Counted from the stretch's first letter, positions 38,404 to 51,252 are shown. The stretch is 64,000 nucleotides of DNA from Primulina eburnea (GCF_022965805.1 NC_133106.1:39001881-39065880), one strand, 5' to 3'. The notes: a model not told the origin generated them from the sequence alone. A program made the numbers and translations.

Positions 38404-38995
38404 ATAAGAATAATTACACTGAAGCATCAAATCAAGCTACAGAGCCCTCAATCCAGACAGTAGCAGCAAGTCAAATGTATCTCATTTTTGTTACTTTTTC
38501 TTGAATTTATATGTTCGAAAAGAAATATTTGAAGTAAATAGAGAAGCTAAAACTATCAGTTGGATTTGATTGATGATGTACGACAATAACTAAATTGGGA
38601 TTCGATCTAACTTGATTTACATAATGCAGTAGTACAACAGAAAAGTTCCATATTTTGTTTGACAATCCACAGGTATTACTCGATAATTCCTAAAAACAAT
38701 TGCTAGTAGTATCCGTATACTCTCCGCTGCAAAAACAAAAATGCAATTCAGAACAACTAATTTGCGAAAGAAAAAAAAAATCTTCTCAACCGCCCTTTTG
38801 TGTGTTCTTTGGTCATGGAGTATAATTTTGGGAGCACTTCAAATTTGGGAGGATCTCCATTATTCAAGAGCATGTAGTCGAATTAGGTAACATTTCCCGA
38901 CGTTTGGCTTTCGTGTTCTAGTAGTCCAGCAACACTATTGGCACATATGATTGATCAGATGAACCGCACATCAATAGATGTCAAAAAATGGAACA
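38404..38995. other. Gap between the RGLG relic and GLE1
   Basis: About 590 bp between convergent gene ends. AT-rich, no recognisable feature. Confidence 0.45.
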
Positions 38996-41900
38996 TCAAA
39001 AAAAATCATTCGAATCCAAATGGTCTCTCAGTTGCAATCCTTCTGGTTCCTTCTTGAACTGGCTTGATTCTATGTAATTAATGATAGACGTTTTCACCTT
39101 GATCAGCTTGGCATTTACTGAATCCGAATTGCCTTCTTTTAGTGCTTTGAGGAAGTCTCGGGCAATAATCCTCAGCAACTTCTCAAATTGATTTCTGTAT
39201 CTTCGGTAAAGGGCATATCCAGACATCTGGACATTCGTAAATGACTTTATACTTATGCATCAAATATAAAAAAAATGTGAAAAGGCAAATGCCAGCTTAC
39301 TTCAAGAAAATGTTGAAGTGCAACTGCGGTATAAAGATTAGCCGGGAGAGAATTTAGAAAACTTGCAAGCCATGCCCAACCTTCGTTAAGTCCATGGAGA
39401 TTCTGAAAGCCACCAATTTCAGTCTGCCAAAACAAGACTATCAGAACTCAGGCTTGTATCATACCAGTAAAATGCATCGGAAGATTTTGGTTAAAAACTC
39501 AAGTAGAGATGGAGCATCAAACCTGCACTAAAGCTCCATAGAGTCTCATGATTGAACTCAATCTCTCTACATAACTATCAGTGCTCTCGATCTTTCCATC
39601 TATTTCCTTGTACCCAATAGCTTTGAAATAAGCTTCTCTGGTTTGAAACAATACCTGTTAAAGATAACATAAATATGGTAACAATTTACAGCAGTTCTGT
39701 CAAAAAGCCAAAAGAGAACAAGAATGTTTCTGAACTTAAGAGTCCAATCATTTCATATGACTCTTGAAGAGAACTTTAAAAATAAATGAAACTGCCAATA
39801 TTTTACATCAGAAAACCATAAGAAAGAAAAATAGAAAACAAACAAAAAAACAAATGCTTAAAACACCGAATTAAATTTATTACCGGAGAGTATTCTACAA
39901 ATTTGGGCACAGTGTACATGCAAACTCTGTTCAACTCCGCCATGAGAATGTCCAAAGCCAATGGAATCTGTATTCAATGAAAAAATGTTATCAAACAACA
40001 TATTTTCAAGGATCAACATGTTGAATTGCTGCTTCAATGGACACAAGCATACAAATCCAGGCATAAAGAAGAATTGTCTTACATAAAAGAAGAGAACATA
40101 AAAGGACTTTGTAGCGAACAATTGATGTCATAATAACTAACTAGAATCATTAGATAACAAGTGGCAATGGAATTCTTCACAGCAGAGTTTACCTTGGAGG
40201 TGACGAGAACAATGACACGACTACAGGAAAAAATAAATCCGTCGCTCTTTTGAGAATTTTCACAGTTGAAGACCACCTGTAAACATCACGACTTCCTCAG
40301 TAAACACACATTTATCAGACATTCTCTGAGCATGACGATGCAATTTTCTTCCACCTAAATATCAAATCTCTTACGTAATCAAACAAATAAATGAAAACAC
40401 GTAACTCCTCAAGTGATAATAACAGTACCTTTTCTGCGAAGGACAGGATACTGAGGGACTGAGGATATTCCGGACTGCTGATTATATTGACCAACTCATC
40501 TGCTTTTGTTCTGTTGAAAAAAAAAATGTGCAATTCGCACATAACATAAGATATTTTATCAGAAGAAAACAAAAGCTATTGAACAACACACTGAAAGACT
40601 TACTGGTTTGTTAAAATGAAAGAATGATCAAATCCAACTGACCTGACATTTTCTACAGTAGCAGAGATGGTTTTAATCAGTCTATTGAAATTCTGTCCAG
40701 TTCTTCGCTTACCCTGGATTGGACAGACAATTGTGGTTCATAAATGCCATATCATTGAAATTGTGCCCATGAACAACATCACAGACAGATAATGAATCCT
40801 AAGAAACACCAAACACAAATTACTCTAGCATGCAGTGATCTTTTCAAAGTTGCGACCACCTTATGTGCTTTACTTATTTTGGACAAATGATTCTATAAAC
40901 CTGTTAAGATATTTAAATGTATAATACAGTAATCTAAGAATTTGAAATTCGAATCATCCATAATGATTTACCTGATTAGAACTTCCTTTAATAGCCTCAT
41001 TTTCAGACGTCAACTTTTCATAAATCTGTAGTCTTTTATCCTCCAATTCTAAAGCATTTTTTGAAGCTCTAGTCATATTTCTTTCTGTCAAATAGACTCA
41101 GTCAATCTTCAGATTAGAATGGGGGACAAAATGAAAATTCTTATGTATCAACATAACACAGTCCCCAAATACCTGATAATGAAACCTGTTTCTTATCGTT
41201 AGACCCTGTAGCCCCAACCTGCCCAAGAGTTTCCTTCGAATAATCCAGTACCATGGGAACACCATTTCTTAAAGTTTCAACAGCATTTTTGGTTGCAGCT
41301 GCTTCAGCAGCTTGCTTCTTTTCTTCAACATACTGCTTCTCAGCTTCGGAAGCCACTTTAGCTATTTCAGCTCTCTCAGCTTGTAGCCTAGCCTACATTG
41401 ATTCAAAAATACCGGACAAAAAAACAGTTATTTAAGATACGAAACAAATAGTGGACGATGGATGCATATTCACATAGCTACAACTGTTTTTCTTGGCAAA
41501 TCGAATGCATGAAATGGATGCAACTTAGAAACAATTTTTTGCTAAGCAATTTTCCAATGGTTGGTCCCAAAGGCTCATGAAAATATTTATGAATTCAATA
41601 GAATCATTTTTCTATTACAGTAAGGGATGTCTTAATTTGAGATAAGATTGGCTAGTTGCCGTAACAGAAAAAAAAATTAAATAATTATAGAGACGATGAA
41701 CGCTAATAAGCATACATCATGTTTAGATACAAAAAATATTTAAATGATATAGGTGCGGAAAGAACCTCTTCTTCAGCTTTGATCCTTTCTTTACGTATTT
41801 TTTCTTCTATGAGAGCCTTCTCTTTCCGTTTAGCCTCTTCACGAGCTGCGTCGTCTCTTATTCTTTTCTCTTCTAGTTGTGATATGTGCTCATGATCTCT

Positions 41901-43846
41901 TTGTACAGCTGTAAGGTGATTATCAAGTGCTTCTGCACTGCCATAATTCAATAAAGTCTTAAACCACAGTATTCTCATTCTATTAAAATTATCGGAGTAG
42001 ACATTGTAGGAACGTAACCTTGAAAGCCTCACTAAACACTTGAAAGAATTTCTGAGCCGTGAAAAATCATATCAAGGTCATCATAATTGAGATGTAGATC
42101 ATAGATAGTTTAAACAATTTTCAGATAAATTGAATTCACATGCCAATCATATATGTACACCTTAATGACCTTCCAATTGTCACAAGTGTCATGGAACTTT
42201 ATAATCTCAAAACAGTAACAGTCAGGTAGTCAATTACAAGATAAGTGTTACTTCCCATTACCAATAGATACTATGAGTTATCAGGTAGTACAGCTGCAGA
42301 TACAAGATTTTCAAAAGGAAGAGTTTCCAAATTGGCTTTCAAGCAGCCACTTATTATGGGAGAAACTCCAAAGGAAGTTGCTAAAAGAAAGAACATCTTC
42401 ATAGCATACATAAAGTAAGCCGGGTTAGAAAGTCTCAAACCCATTTCAACATTTAAATATAGGAAACATAACGAAAATTAAGAGTCGAGGTATGCAGTTT
42501 AAAAGGTCATACATTGTACGTTGATACTGCAAATCAAATTTTCGCTCCCTCTCTTGCTGTGTTCTTCTATGCTTGTCGATATTAGCGATTTCAGAAGCAA
42601 ACTTCTCATTCTCGGTAACCAAATTTGTCTCTAAGATTGATATTTTATTTCTCACTTCCTCCTGTTGTCAGAAAAATGGGAAGAAAGGTCAACAACTATT
42701 AGTCCTATGATGTTAAAAGAATTAATGAAAAAATTAAGATCAAACATGCACTAATCCATCGTGAAAATTAGAGTTGATGGAAAAAGAGAATTCAGAGTTG
42801 TTAACCTCGTTGATATCCTTTTCTCAAATCATCACACACAAATCAAGTATGTCTACTCACCGAAACATAAAGCTGAAATTCATGATTTAGCTCATGGAGT
42901 GCACCTTCTGCTAATCCCACTTTATCCATCAAACGACATTGAGCATCAACAGGCAACTCACAATCAGAATCATCACTGCAAGCAAAAAAAAGGGTGATCA
43001 ACAACCTGGTGTACACTAAGAATTAAGGAACAGGTCAACTTGTTAATCAGGAAGGGAAAATAATGAGTATTTAATCCAACAAACCTATGTAGAATCGTAA
43101 TCGAAAAAATAAGTCCTTGCAGAAACGAGGACTTTACCGGAAAAAAAAATTGTATTTCATACAATGGAAAAATCAACATTGTAATGTTTATTGTTGAATA
43201 AATCTTTCCGACATTCACTCTATTATAATATTTTCATCTCAATTCACATAGTGATAAGATATGAGAAAGACAAATGATTCAATTTTTCGCTTCAAAGGAG
43301 GGGAAGATGGTCTCATAACAAAAACTACAAAACAATAAGACAGAATATGGAGATAATACTTTATAATGAGTGATTTGCACTTCAAGTATTTAACTTCTTT
43401 CTTATTTGATAAGTAGTCGAGCACAAACCTCATACAGACTTCATCCAAACCAAATCGTCTGCCTGAAAACATGGATGTGTTAACAACCTCTTCTTCAGTG
43501 TCACTATCAGAAAAACCCAATACATGATCTGACACATGCATCACAAATCCCCCTGTGCTGAAATAATTCTCCTTTGAAGCTCTCAAGTTTCTGAATGAGT
43601 AAAGCAAAGTTATCACCAATAAACTTCATATAATGAAGCAAAATAAAAAATTTACCTAGGCTGCTTCTTGTCAAAAGGTACAGGAAGATCTAAATTCGCG
43701 ATGAGCTTCTTTTCAATCGTATCAAGCTCTGATAGTAAGTTGTCAAAGCTCCAATCAGGTTGTGGATCCGCCGTCATCCCATTAATATTTGGTGGACAGC
43801 GAAGTTCCAAATTAACGGCTCCCCTGAATTTTGACAACCCCATCAT
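38996..43846 (-). CDS. GLE1: GLE1, mRNA export factor
   Basis: About fourteen exons: 43846-43656, 43590-43430, 42975-42861, 42661-42513, 41937-41766, 41392-41173, 41084-40972, 40713-40643, 40510-40429, about 40276-40192, 39968-39884, 39656-39522, 39426-39300 and 39226-38996. The N-terminus (MMGLSKFRGAVNLELRCPP) continues to DWSFDNLLSELDTIEKKL and GGFVMHVSDHVLG. A long charged coiled coil follows (EALDNHLTAVQRDHEHISQL, then Glu/Lys/Arg/Ala-rich). The C-terminal GLE1 domain shows ENVRTKADELVNIISSPEYP, LALDILMAELNRVCMYTVPK, SSIMRLYGALVQTEIGGFQN, LHGLNEGWAWLASFLNSLPA and FKKEPEGLQLRDH. GLE1 sits at the cytoplasmic face of the nuclear pore and, with inositol hexakisphosphate, activates the DEAD-box helicase LOS4/Dbp5. 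No defect seen. It is divergent from the GH5 pseudogene, as I recall for At1g13120 and At1g13130. Confidence 0.93.
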
Positions 43847-44679
43847 CCAGACTGCGCGTCTCTCTTCTTCTTTCCAATAATAAAAAGAAACAAAATCTAC
43901 GAGAAAGGAAAGAGAAGTTACATTTTCCCACAAGAAAAGATTTTCTTTTGCAAACAAAAAGGTCGCTGGAGAAGACAAATGTCTGCACAGGTGCAACAGT
44001 CGGGGATGCTAGACCCCCTAGGAGGAGGAGCAGGAGGCTAAATTGTTTCCTTGAGAGGAATCTAATTTATTTCTCAAAGACGCACATATAGGGGACCTTT
44101 TATTTTAAATTTCAATCACAAATATCATCGGGAATAAACAATTTTAAACTTAATTACGTTTCTATACCAAAATTTTTATTTTATTTTTATCATGGTTCAT
44201 CAAACTGATCTTAAATCAGTTTTTATATCAAAATTATAAATATGAATATAGATGACTCGTCTCACTGATAAAGATAGACATGTGAGACCATCTGCTCTTT
44301 GATAAAATAATAAATGTATATACATATATTTGAATTTTTTTTAAATGATGATATTGTTCGAGGTTGGTGAATAATGTTTTTTATGATTTATATCTAAATA
44401 TTTCTTCCAATAATTACCAATTTACCATATTCCTTTTTCTTGTCACAAAAGTGATGTGTATCTATGTTTATTTCATTTTTCTAATTTTCATTTTTAAGCA
44501 TGAAATGAGCCTTCACAATCTTTCCACGTTATATTTCTTGGCGTGTTACCAAACATCAATCATGCATGTCTTCTACTCTACTTTATTAAAAACGTAGAAA
44601 ATGTGCTAGACAATTAAATATCATACATGCATGCGCATGTAATCCACCCTCAGTACTCTTGATACAAAAACAAACCAAC
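43847..44679. promoter_or_regulatory. Divergent region between GLE1 and the GH5 relic
   Basis: The two promoters should lie in these 830 bp. The first 150 bp (read on minus) include GLE1 leader; the open frame continues upstream of the chosen start but its extra residues do not resemble GLE1. No clear TATA box was assigned. Confidence 0.45.
44185..44315. repeat. Dispersed repeat, GTGAGACGGTCTCAC family, partial copy
   Basis: GACTCGTCTCACTGATAAAG and ATGTGAGACCATCTGCTC match the distal end of the family seen at 55817-55980. The proximal half is decayed. Confidence 0.5.
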
Positions 44680-47600
44680 ATGGGAAGGTTGAGATCCAAT
44701 TTCCACCTATATTTTCTTTCTCCTCTTTTATTAATCTTCTTATTGATCACCAGTGTTTTCACGGTGTCTCAGCCGCTCTCCACAGACTCACGGTGGATCG
44801 TCGATGAATCAGGCAAGCGCATAAAGCTGGCATGCGTAAATTGGCCCGCGCATCTAGAGGTGGTGGTGGCAGAAGGGCTGAGCAAGAAGCCACTGGATGC
44901 TATTTCTGCAGAAATTCTTGACATGGGATTCAACTGCGTTAGACTAAAATGGCCACTTTTCTTGTTTACGAATGATACATTGGCTTCTATTACTGTCAAA
45001 CAATCTTTCCACAACCTGGGATTGGTCGAATCCAGCGCAGGTTTCCAGGCAAATAATCCATCACTGATTAATCTTACTCTCATCAATGCATACCAGGTAG
45101 CTAGTAAGAGATTTACAGTGGTCCTAATGTACTTGTAATATAATTTCCCTTCCGAAATGATGGATAAAAAAATTTAATATTCGAGTCGATGACAGTTTTG
45201 AAGTGATATGTTTCAGGCAGTGGTCGCTAGTCTTGCTAGGAACGACGTGATGGTCATACTAGACAACCATATAAGCAAGCCGGGTTGGTGCTGCAGCAAT
45301 TTTGATGACAAATGGCTTTTTCGGAGACAAGTATTTCAACCCAGACACATGGATCAAGGGCCTAACAAAGGTTGCCACCACTTTCAATGGAACCAAAAAT
45401 GTGGTTGGCATGGGCTTGAGGAATGAACTCAGAGGTCCTAACCAAATATTAATGATTGGTACAGGTAACATAGCGAAGTTTGTATCATAACACTGCTCTT
45501 ATAAGAACCCATATGTTGAAAATATGACGTACGTACACTTGAAATATCTCCAAATTTATAAATCTCTCAATTATTCCTCGAGTCTGGTTGGCGAAGATCA
45601 TAAATAAAATTGGCCACCTCAAAGGTAACCAAGGTTGATGGAAGTCAATTTTGGATGGCTTTCTCTAGTCCATCAAAATTCAGAGTTTTTATCTTAACTC
45701 AACTATAAATAAATGAACAGGAATCAGATTACCGATGCCATCCCAATTCCTTTACTGGGTCGTTTCTTTTACTGCATTGTTTTTTTAAGGAGAACACACA
45801 AGTGTTAAGATGTATATTTGCAGAACAGTTCAAATCAAGAAGGATAGTCTACTGCATTTGAGTAAGCCTCTCAAACTTATACATGATTCCACGTTTATTA
45901 GTGTTGGATCCCGGTTTTCTACACGCCTAAACGCAGCGGAAGTTTTAAAAATTTATTTATTTTGACAATCAAAATATGTTTTGCTTTGGGCGCTCGTATG
46001 ATTTTAACAAAACATACATTGGATGTTTAAAACTTTATACCTTTGGTGAATAAATCACATGGCTCCAACTACTCCGGTATTAGCGGACGTAGCTCTTGTT
46101 GTAAATCCTTACGAACGTTCTTCGATCTCCTAATCCGGTCCACGACTAGAATAATTGTTCATCTTCAAATTTGAACTAGAAAATTAGAAGATGTTTTGCG
46201 TAGAGATAGATCACGAAAAATTCGACTCAATAATCTAAGCCAAATTTTTTTTTAGCAAAAAGATATGAGAGCCGCCTATGAAGCAAAAAGGGGAAGAGCC
46301 GAAAGTTCTTCTTTTTCAAGATGAAAAATCGAATGAATATCTTTCCAAACAATAATATTTGTTTTATTAATATTCTAATCCATCCTTAACTTAATTAATT
46401 AATAAATTCTCTCCAACAAACTTTCAGATCCCCCAATTGAAAAATACGAATCTCATTTAGATTCTCGAATGCAAGCCCTTTTATTAAAAAAATATATTCT
46501 AATTATATTTCTAATCTTTCTTTTTACTTAATTAATCCAATTAATTAAGTAAACTAAAGATTCTAAATTCATGACATATTAAACGCAATCTCGAATATTA
46601 TTTTTCTTTGTGTGTAAGTTTCTAAAAGTATGGTATCATGAATATTTTCATATTACATTAATCAATACCATATTTTATAAAAACTTAATGGGCTATATTT
46701 TAACTCAATTAAAATATAATTAATTATTAAAGCTCATTTGAACTTTAATAAATTTGCATGATGGGTTTATACTCTTACAAGCCCATGATTCATGCTCCCA
46801 TTACATTAATCTGATCATAATCCCGATTGGTGATCAATATCGTCGATATGACAATTTCAACTTAATTGTTATCATGATGCACACTTTAATTTCGAGGTCA
46901 CCAATGTCTAAATAAGGCAGGTGCACTTCCTTTGACTGTCTTTATCAGTCATGCTCTCAAAATTTTTATACGCTTTTATAAACTTTATTTATAAGCTTAT
47001 CGTTTGATCATATCAAACTTATTTTTTTTTTATAAATTCAACTCATTGAATTTATTATCTCAACGGGAACAAGTAAACCAGTACTTGTGTGACCCTCAAT
47101 GGTTCAGGGATATAGCTAGCCGTGGATTCACAACTCTTTGTGATTCAGGACATAATAATTTATTCGGGCTTACCCTAGTTAGCCTCATTCTTTTCATAAA
47201 CACTTTGATCAAGAATGTCAGAACTCATTTCTGATTGCACCCATCGGATCATGGTAAGAGCGTCTAGTAACATCGCCCCATGATCCCCTAGGTATCACTG
47301 ATAGTGCCTGCAAGAACCAGTCGATTATGATTAACGTACAGTACGGTCCTTTCATCTCATATATCCCGATCGAATCTGCACCCACTGGTTCATCGAGGGT
47401 TGCATAATAATTCGATAACTATGTGATAACTATAATAGTGGCATCACGTGTACTATTGGAGAACTCCTTCTCCAACGTACATCTCATACTCTGGCCAGAG
47501 ATTCCATGCACTATTATTACATCAGATCACATAGGATATCCACACCCGTAGGTGAGCGGTGAATCCCCGACTACAATGCACTGGCTCCTATATGTGTCGC

Positions 47601-49417
47601 AACTGTACCCAACCTCGCCACCTGATGACTCTCCTGGAGCCGGTAAACGAGTCAAAGCACAGCCCTAGCATATAGAGCCTCAGTGTTGTCTCGGGTCGTA
47701 AGGACTAATGGTGTACAATCATAACCACGGACTTATCCTCTCGATGAATGATAACCACTTGGAAAGTCCGAGGGAGGGTTGTTCGGTATAATCATCATAT
47801 GACTACCCATCTGCATGTTTGGACATCTCTATGCCCTTACCAAGAAACGCAGTGCACAACATCACAGATGCTATTCTCGATCTCAAGCGACCTTTATCCT
47901 TGTTTTAGGCGGCTGAATCGACTAAGAACGAATTTAGAATATGTAGTGTTTACAAATGAGTTTCAACATCGAATTACGATTCATTTGTATTAAGCATAAT
48001 CAAGGACTTTATCTATGCTGATTGCATGAGTATACAGATAAAGTATAACGAAACCATTAAAAAGTAAATTATATTAAAATAAAGATTGTTTATGTCACTT
48101 GAGTCAATAAATTCCCTAGCCAACCGTTGGCTTGCAGAGCATCTACTCTAACAATTAGTTATGAAGCTAACGCTAGATCACAACAAGCTCACATATCTAG
48201 GAGGAGATAAACGGTATCATTAAATAACGCTTGGAATCCCCTATCTCAAATCGTTGTTATTATGATACAAATTGTATAATCGAGTCAATGCTCTGTCTTG
48301 TAATGGACAGGTACATGCAGAAATGAGCAGAAGTAGTACATGCCGCCAACCCCAACGTTCATGTCATTTTGTCCGGGCTGAAATTCGACAATGATCTATC
48401 TTTTCTTATTAGCAAACCTGTCAATTTGAGTTACTCTAACAAGACAGTGTTTGAGCTTCATTGGTATAGTTTCACAAATGGCACAGCATGGCAATCAGGA
48501 CACCCTGACCAAGTATGTGGGCAAGTTGTAGATTAGACAATGAAGAGAGCAACTTTTTTGCTGGAGCAAGGGTACCCCTTGTTTGTGAGTGAATTTGGGG
48601 TGGATATGAGGGGTATTAGTGTGAATGACCACAGATTCTTGAATTGTTTTGTTGGGTGGGCAGCCGAATTCGACGTGGATTGGGCATTGTGGGCTTTAAC
48701 AGGAAGTTATTATTTAAGAGAAGGGGTGATTGGATTAGATGAAACTTATGGAGTTTATAACTGGAATTGGTGTGGAACAAGGAACGCAAGTATTTTACAA
48801 AAGTTATCTGTTCTTCAATCTCCATTAGAGGTAGATTTGCAGCGCATCTTTTTTCTTGATTTCTACTATCCAAATAAGGTTCACTCGTAATTTAACATGC
48901 ACAATTTCTCGGCGAACCTGGGATTCATAATCATTCTAAAAAATTTACAGGGCCAGGTTACTCTGAAGCACGTCAACATAAGATACTTTTCCATCCCATG
49001 ACAGGCCTATGTGTGAGAAGAATATTGTCATTACCAAAACCCCTGGTTTTAGGTTCATGCTCCAATGCCTCAGCATGGAGCTACACTCCCCAAAAAACCT
49101 TGACAATAAAGGGAACATACTTTTGCCTACAAGCAGACAAATTGGGGGAGCCTGCAAAGCTTGGTATAATCTGCGGCAGTGACAGCTCAAAATGGGAGGC
49201 TATTTCAGACTCTAAGATGCATCTGTCCTCAAAACTCGAAGATGGCACCAGCGTGTGTTTGGACATAGATTCAGAGAAGAGCATTGTCACAAATAGTTGC
49301 AAATGTTTGGATAATAAGAACAATACGTGCGATCCAGGAAGCCAGTGGTTCAAAATCATCGACAGCACAAGACGCAGGAATCTCGGGCTCCGTTCTGAAA
49401 ATTGTAGCCAAGAATAA
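44680..49417 (+). pseudogene. GH5 cellulase-like gene with C-terminal lectin domain, disabled
   Basis: Exons lie at 44680-45096, 45217-45464, 48311-48830 and 48951-49417. A signal peptide (about residues 9-32) precedes the GH5 fold: GKRIKLACVNWPAHLEV, VMVILDNHISKPGWCCSN, VGMGLRNELRGP (acid/base Glu) and FPLF-type LFVSEFGVDMRG (nucleophile Glu). The end is a Cys-rich ricin-B-like domain. Four lesions are visible: an extra A near 45309 shifts the frame before NGFFGDKYFNPDTW; a missing A near 45446 shifts it back after RGPNQ; a TGA at about 48323 follows the YMQK codons; and a TAG at about 48536 precedes TMKRATF. Read directly, translation stops at 45426. The intron 45465-48310 contains a complete 2.25-kb LTR. 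Intact relatives are secreted, poorly characterised cellulase-like proteins. Confidence 0.88.
45902..48153. mobile_element. Probable solo LTR, 2252 bp
   Basis: The insertion starts TGTTGGATCCC and ends CTCTAACA, with TG...CA ends, and is flanked by the five-base duplication ATTAG at 45897-45901 and 48154-48158. No tRNA primer site, polypurine tract, internal direct repeat or gag/pol protein was seen, so it is best read as a single LTR left by recombination. A partial, inverted relative lies at 60868-61620. The superfamily cannot be told without the missing internal region. It sits in an intron of the GH5 relic. Confidence 0.82.
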
Positions 49418-49863
49418 TTTTCCTTGAGGCTTTAGTTGGGATGAACATTACAAGTACGTGCGGATATGAGAAATTGCATGGTTTGATATTGGCATATATA
49501 TTCTTATTATCCTACATCATGTGTAAACACTATAGCTGATCTAATTCCGATTTCAAGCCAAAATAATAACAAAAAACATCTTAACATGCATGAAATATGA
49601 ATTGGCCGTGGTCAACTAGAAAAGAAGTTTGGGATGGATTATGCATGTCAACCCAATATGGCAACATATAAGATTTATAGTTTTAAAGCATGCATTTGAA
49701 TAAGCCAGAAAGAAATTTGCAGCAGTAAATAGTCATAATCTCTTTGATGCTTGCGTGTTTTTTTCTATGGTCTTCTTATTTTGTTTATTTGAGTCATTCA
49801 CCCTTCGGTTTAACTTCATTTTACTTTCTTGTTTTTTTTTAAAGTCTCTCTTGGTTTTTCATA
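49418..49863. other. 3' flank of the GH5 relic
   Basis: Short intergenic stretch up to the CACTA-like element. No gene or other element recognised. Confidence 0.45.
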
Positions 49864-50758
49864 CATTACAAAAAAAAAAAATTAGCGACGGTCAAACCGT
49901 CGCTAAAAGAGTAAAGCGACGGTTTTAACGACGGTTTCACGGTCCGTAACTGAAACAAGCGTCGTCTTCTTGAAGCGACAGTTTCTTAACTCCCGTCGTT
50001 TTTAGCGACGGTTTCGTTTCTGAAGACCGTCGCCATTTTGCGACTGTGGATATATTAACCGTTGCTAAATAAAGCGACGGAAATATATATACGGTCGCTA
50101 TACTAAGCGACGGTTGTAACAAAACCGTCGCTATAATACGCGACGATTGTTTCAAAACCGTCACTATATTAATCGGCGGTTTTTTTAAAAAAACCATTGT
50201 TTAATGAAGCGACGGTCTGGATATAAACACTACCATGAAATTCACAAATAAACAACTACGCAAAAATAAAAATCATGTATTAAATTTTCTGTAAAAAAAA
50301 AAAACCTTTAAAACCTGATGTGCGCGAAAATATGCACGCTGGTAGATCGCACCGACTAGCAAATCTACGAAATAAATACGAAAAAATGTTAGTAAAAATA
50401 AAAAACCGAAACTTCGAAAAATTTATAGAGTTTCGCTACTACCATACATAGGCGAATATCGGTGAAGGAAAATGTTCGCGAAGCTCGGTATATATAGAAT
50501 TATAGCGACGATCTTTGAAAAATAAGTCGCTATTCGCGACGGACATATCATTAACCGTCGCCTGAGGCGACGGTTTGTGATACAACCGTCGCACATCCAA
50601 ATCGGCGACGGTTTTAGTATACCCGTTGCTTTGAGCGACGATAAATTTAACCGTCGTTAACGGCGACGGTTATACGAAAACCGTCGCAGATCTGGAACAT
50701 CGCTATAATAGCGACGGATTGGACAAAACCGTCGCTATTCCATCCGTTTTTTGGAATG
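49864..50758. mobile_element. Non-autonomous CACTA-like transposon
   Basis: The left end CATTACAAAAAAA resembles the CACTACAA terminus of CACTA (En/Spm) elements, and the right end TTTTTTGGAATG is its imperfect complement. Three-base target duplications ATA lie at 49861-49863 and 50759-50761. Both subterminal regions are packed with GCGACGG and its complement CCGTCGC, about twenty copies in total, often as facing pairs. In CACTA elements such subterminal repeats bind the transposase. There is no coding capacity in the 895 bp, so it would depend on an autonomous partner. Confidence 0.82.
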
Positions 50759-50760
50759 AT

Positions 50761-50986
50761 ATATATAATGTAACGATAATGAGTCATTAGGCTGAACTAA
50801 CAAAGACATCGGCCCATACCCACGCATCACTACTGGTCATGGGTCGTTATGATGGTCCAGCATGGGCGCACCGCCACTCATAGAATATCTCACTCCTGGA
50901 AAATCAGAACGAGTAGTGGTGTGTGGGCATGGACCGAGGCCTTTGTTGGTGCAGCCTAATGGCTCATGATCGTTACATTATATATA
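50761..50986. repeat. Long foldback, 74-bp arms
   Basis: The arm 50761-50834 is nearly the reverse complement of 50912-50986, sharing for example CAGCCTAATG and CGTTACATTATATATA. The loop is about 77 bp. Several of the mismatches are transitions that would give G:U pairs in RNA. It may be a foldback MITE or, less likely, a young microRNA precursor. Confidence 0.85.
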
Positions 50987-51252
50987 CTAGTAAAAGATGC
51001 ACATGCATTGCATGTGCTATTATTATTTTTAATTTGATAAAATAATACTAAATAATTAATACGAAATTATTTTCGATTTAGAAAAGTTGTTCGATTTAAA
51101 AGATAAGTTTTGTTTTGATTTTTTTATATTTAAAATATGGAGTGACTTGAAAATGTTTTAGTAGAGTAAGAAGGGTAATTATGGAATTAAGTATTTTGGT
51201 GTCTTCAAAGATAGTTATTCTAAGACCCTCACACTTAATATAATAGTATAGA
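50987..51252 (-). mobile_element. Small non-autonomous Helitron, copy 1
   Basis: On the minus strand it starts TCTATACTATT after an A. It ends with the hairpin GCACATGCAATGCATGTGC, eight bases, then CTAG followed by T. TC start, terminal hairpin, CTRR end and A/T insertion site are the Helitron hallmarks. 266 bp, no coding capacity. Confidence 0.8.

Noticed and set aside
43847..43996. N-terminal extension of GLE1
   Set aside because: The residues upstream of MMGLSKFRG are hydrophobic and unlike GLE1. They probably come from the leader.
47748..47993. Open frame whose translation resembles that at 61016-61252, hinting at a conserved protein
   Set aside because: Both lie within the two copies of one LTR, in corresponding positions. 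The similarity is DNA-level repeat homology, and no LTR-internal gene is expected.
49889..50740. CRISPR-like array of GCGACGG repeats
   Set aside because: Repeats are only seven bases, occur in both orientations at irregular spacing, and lie between CACTA-type ends with a 3-bp target duplication in a plant genome.
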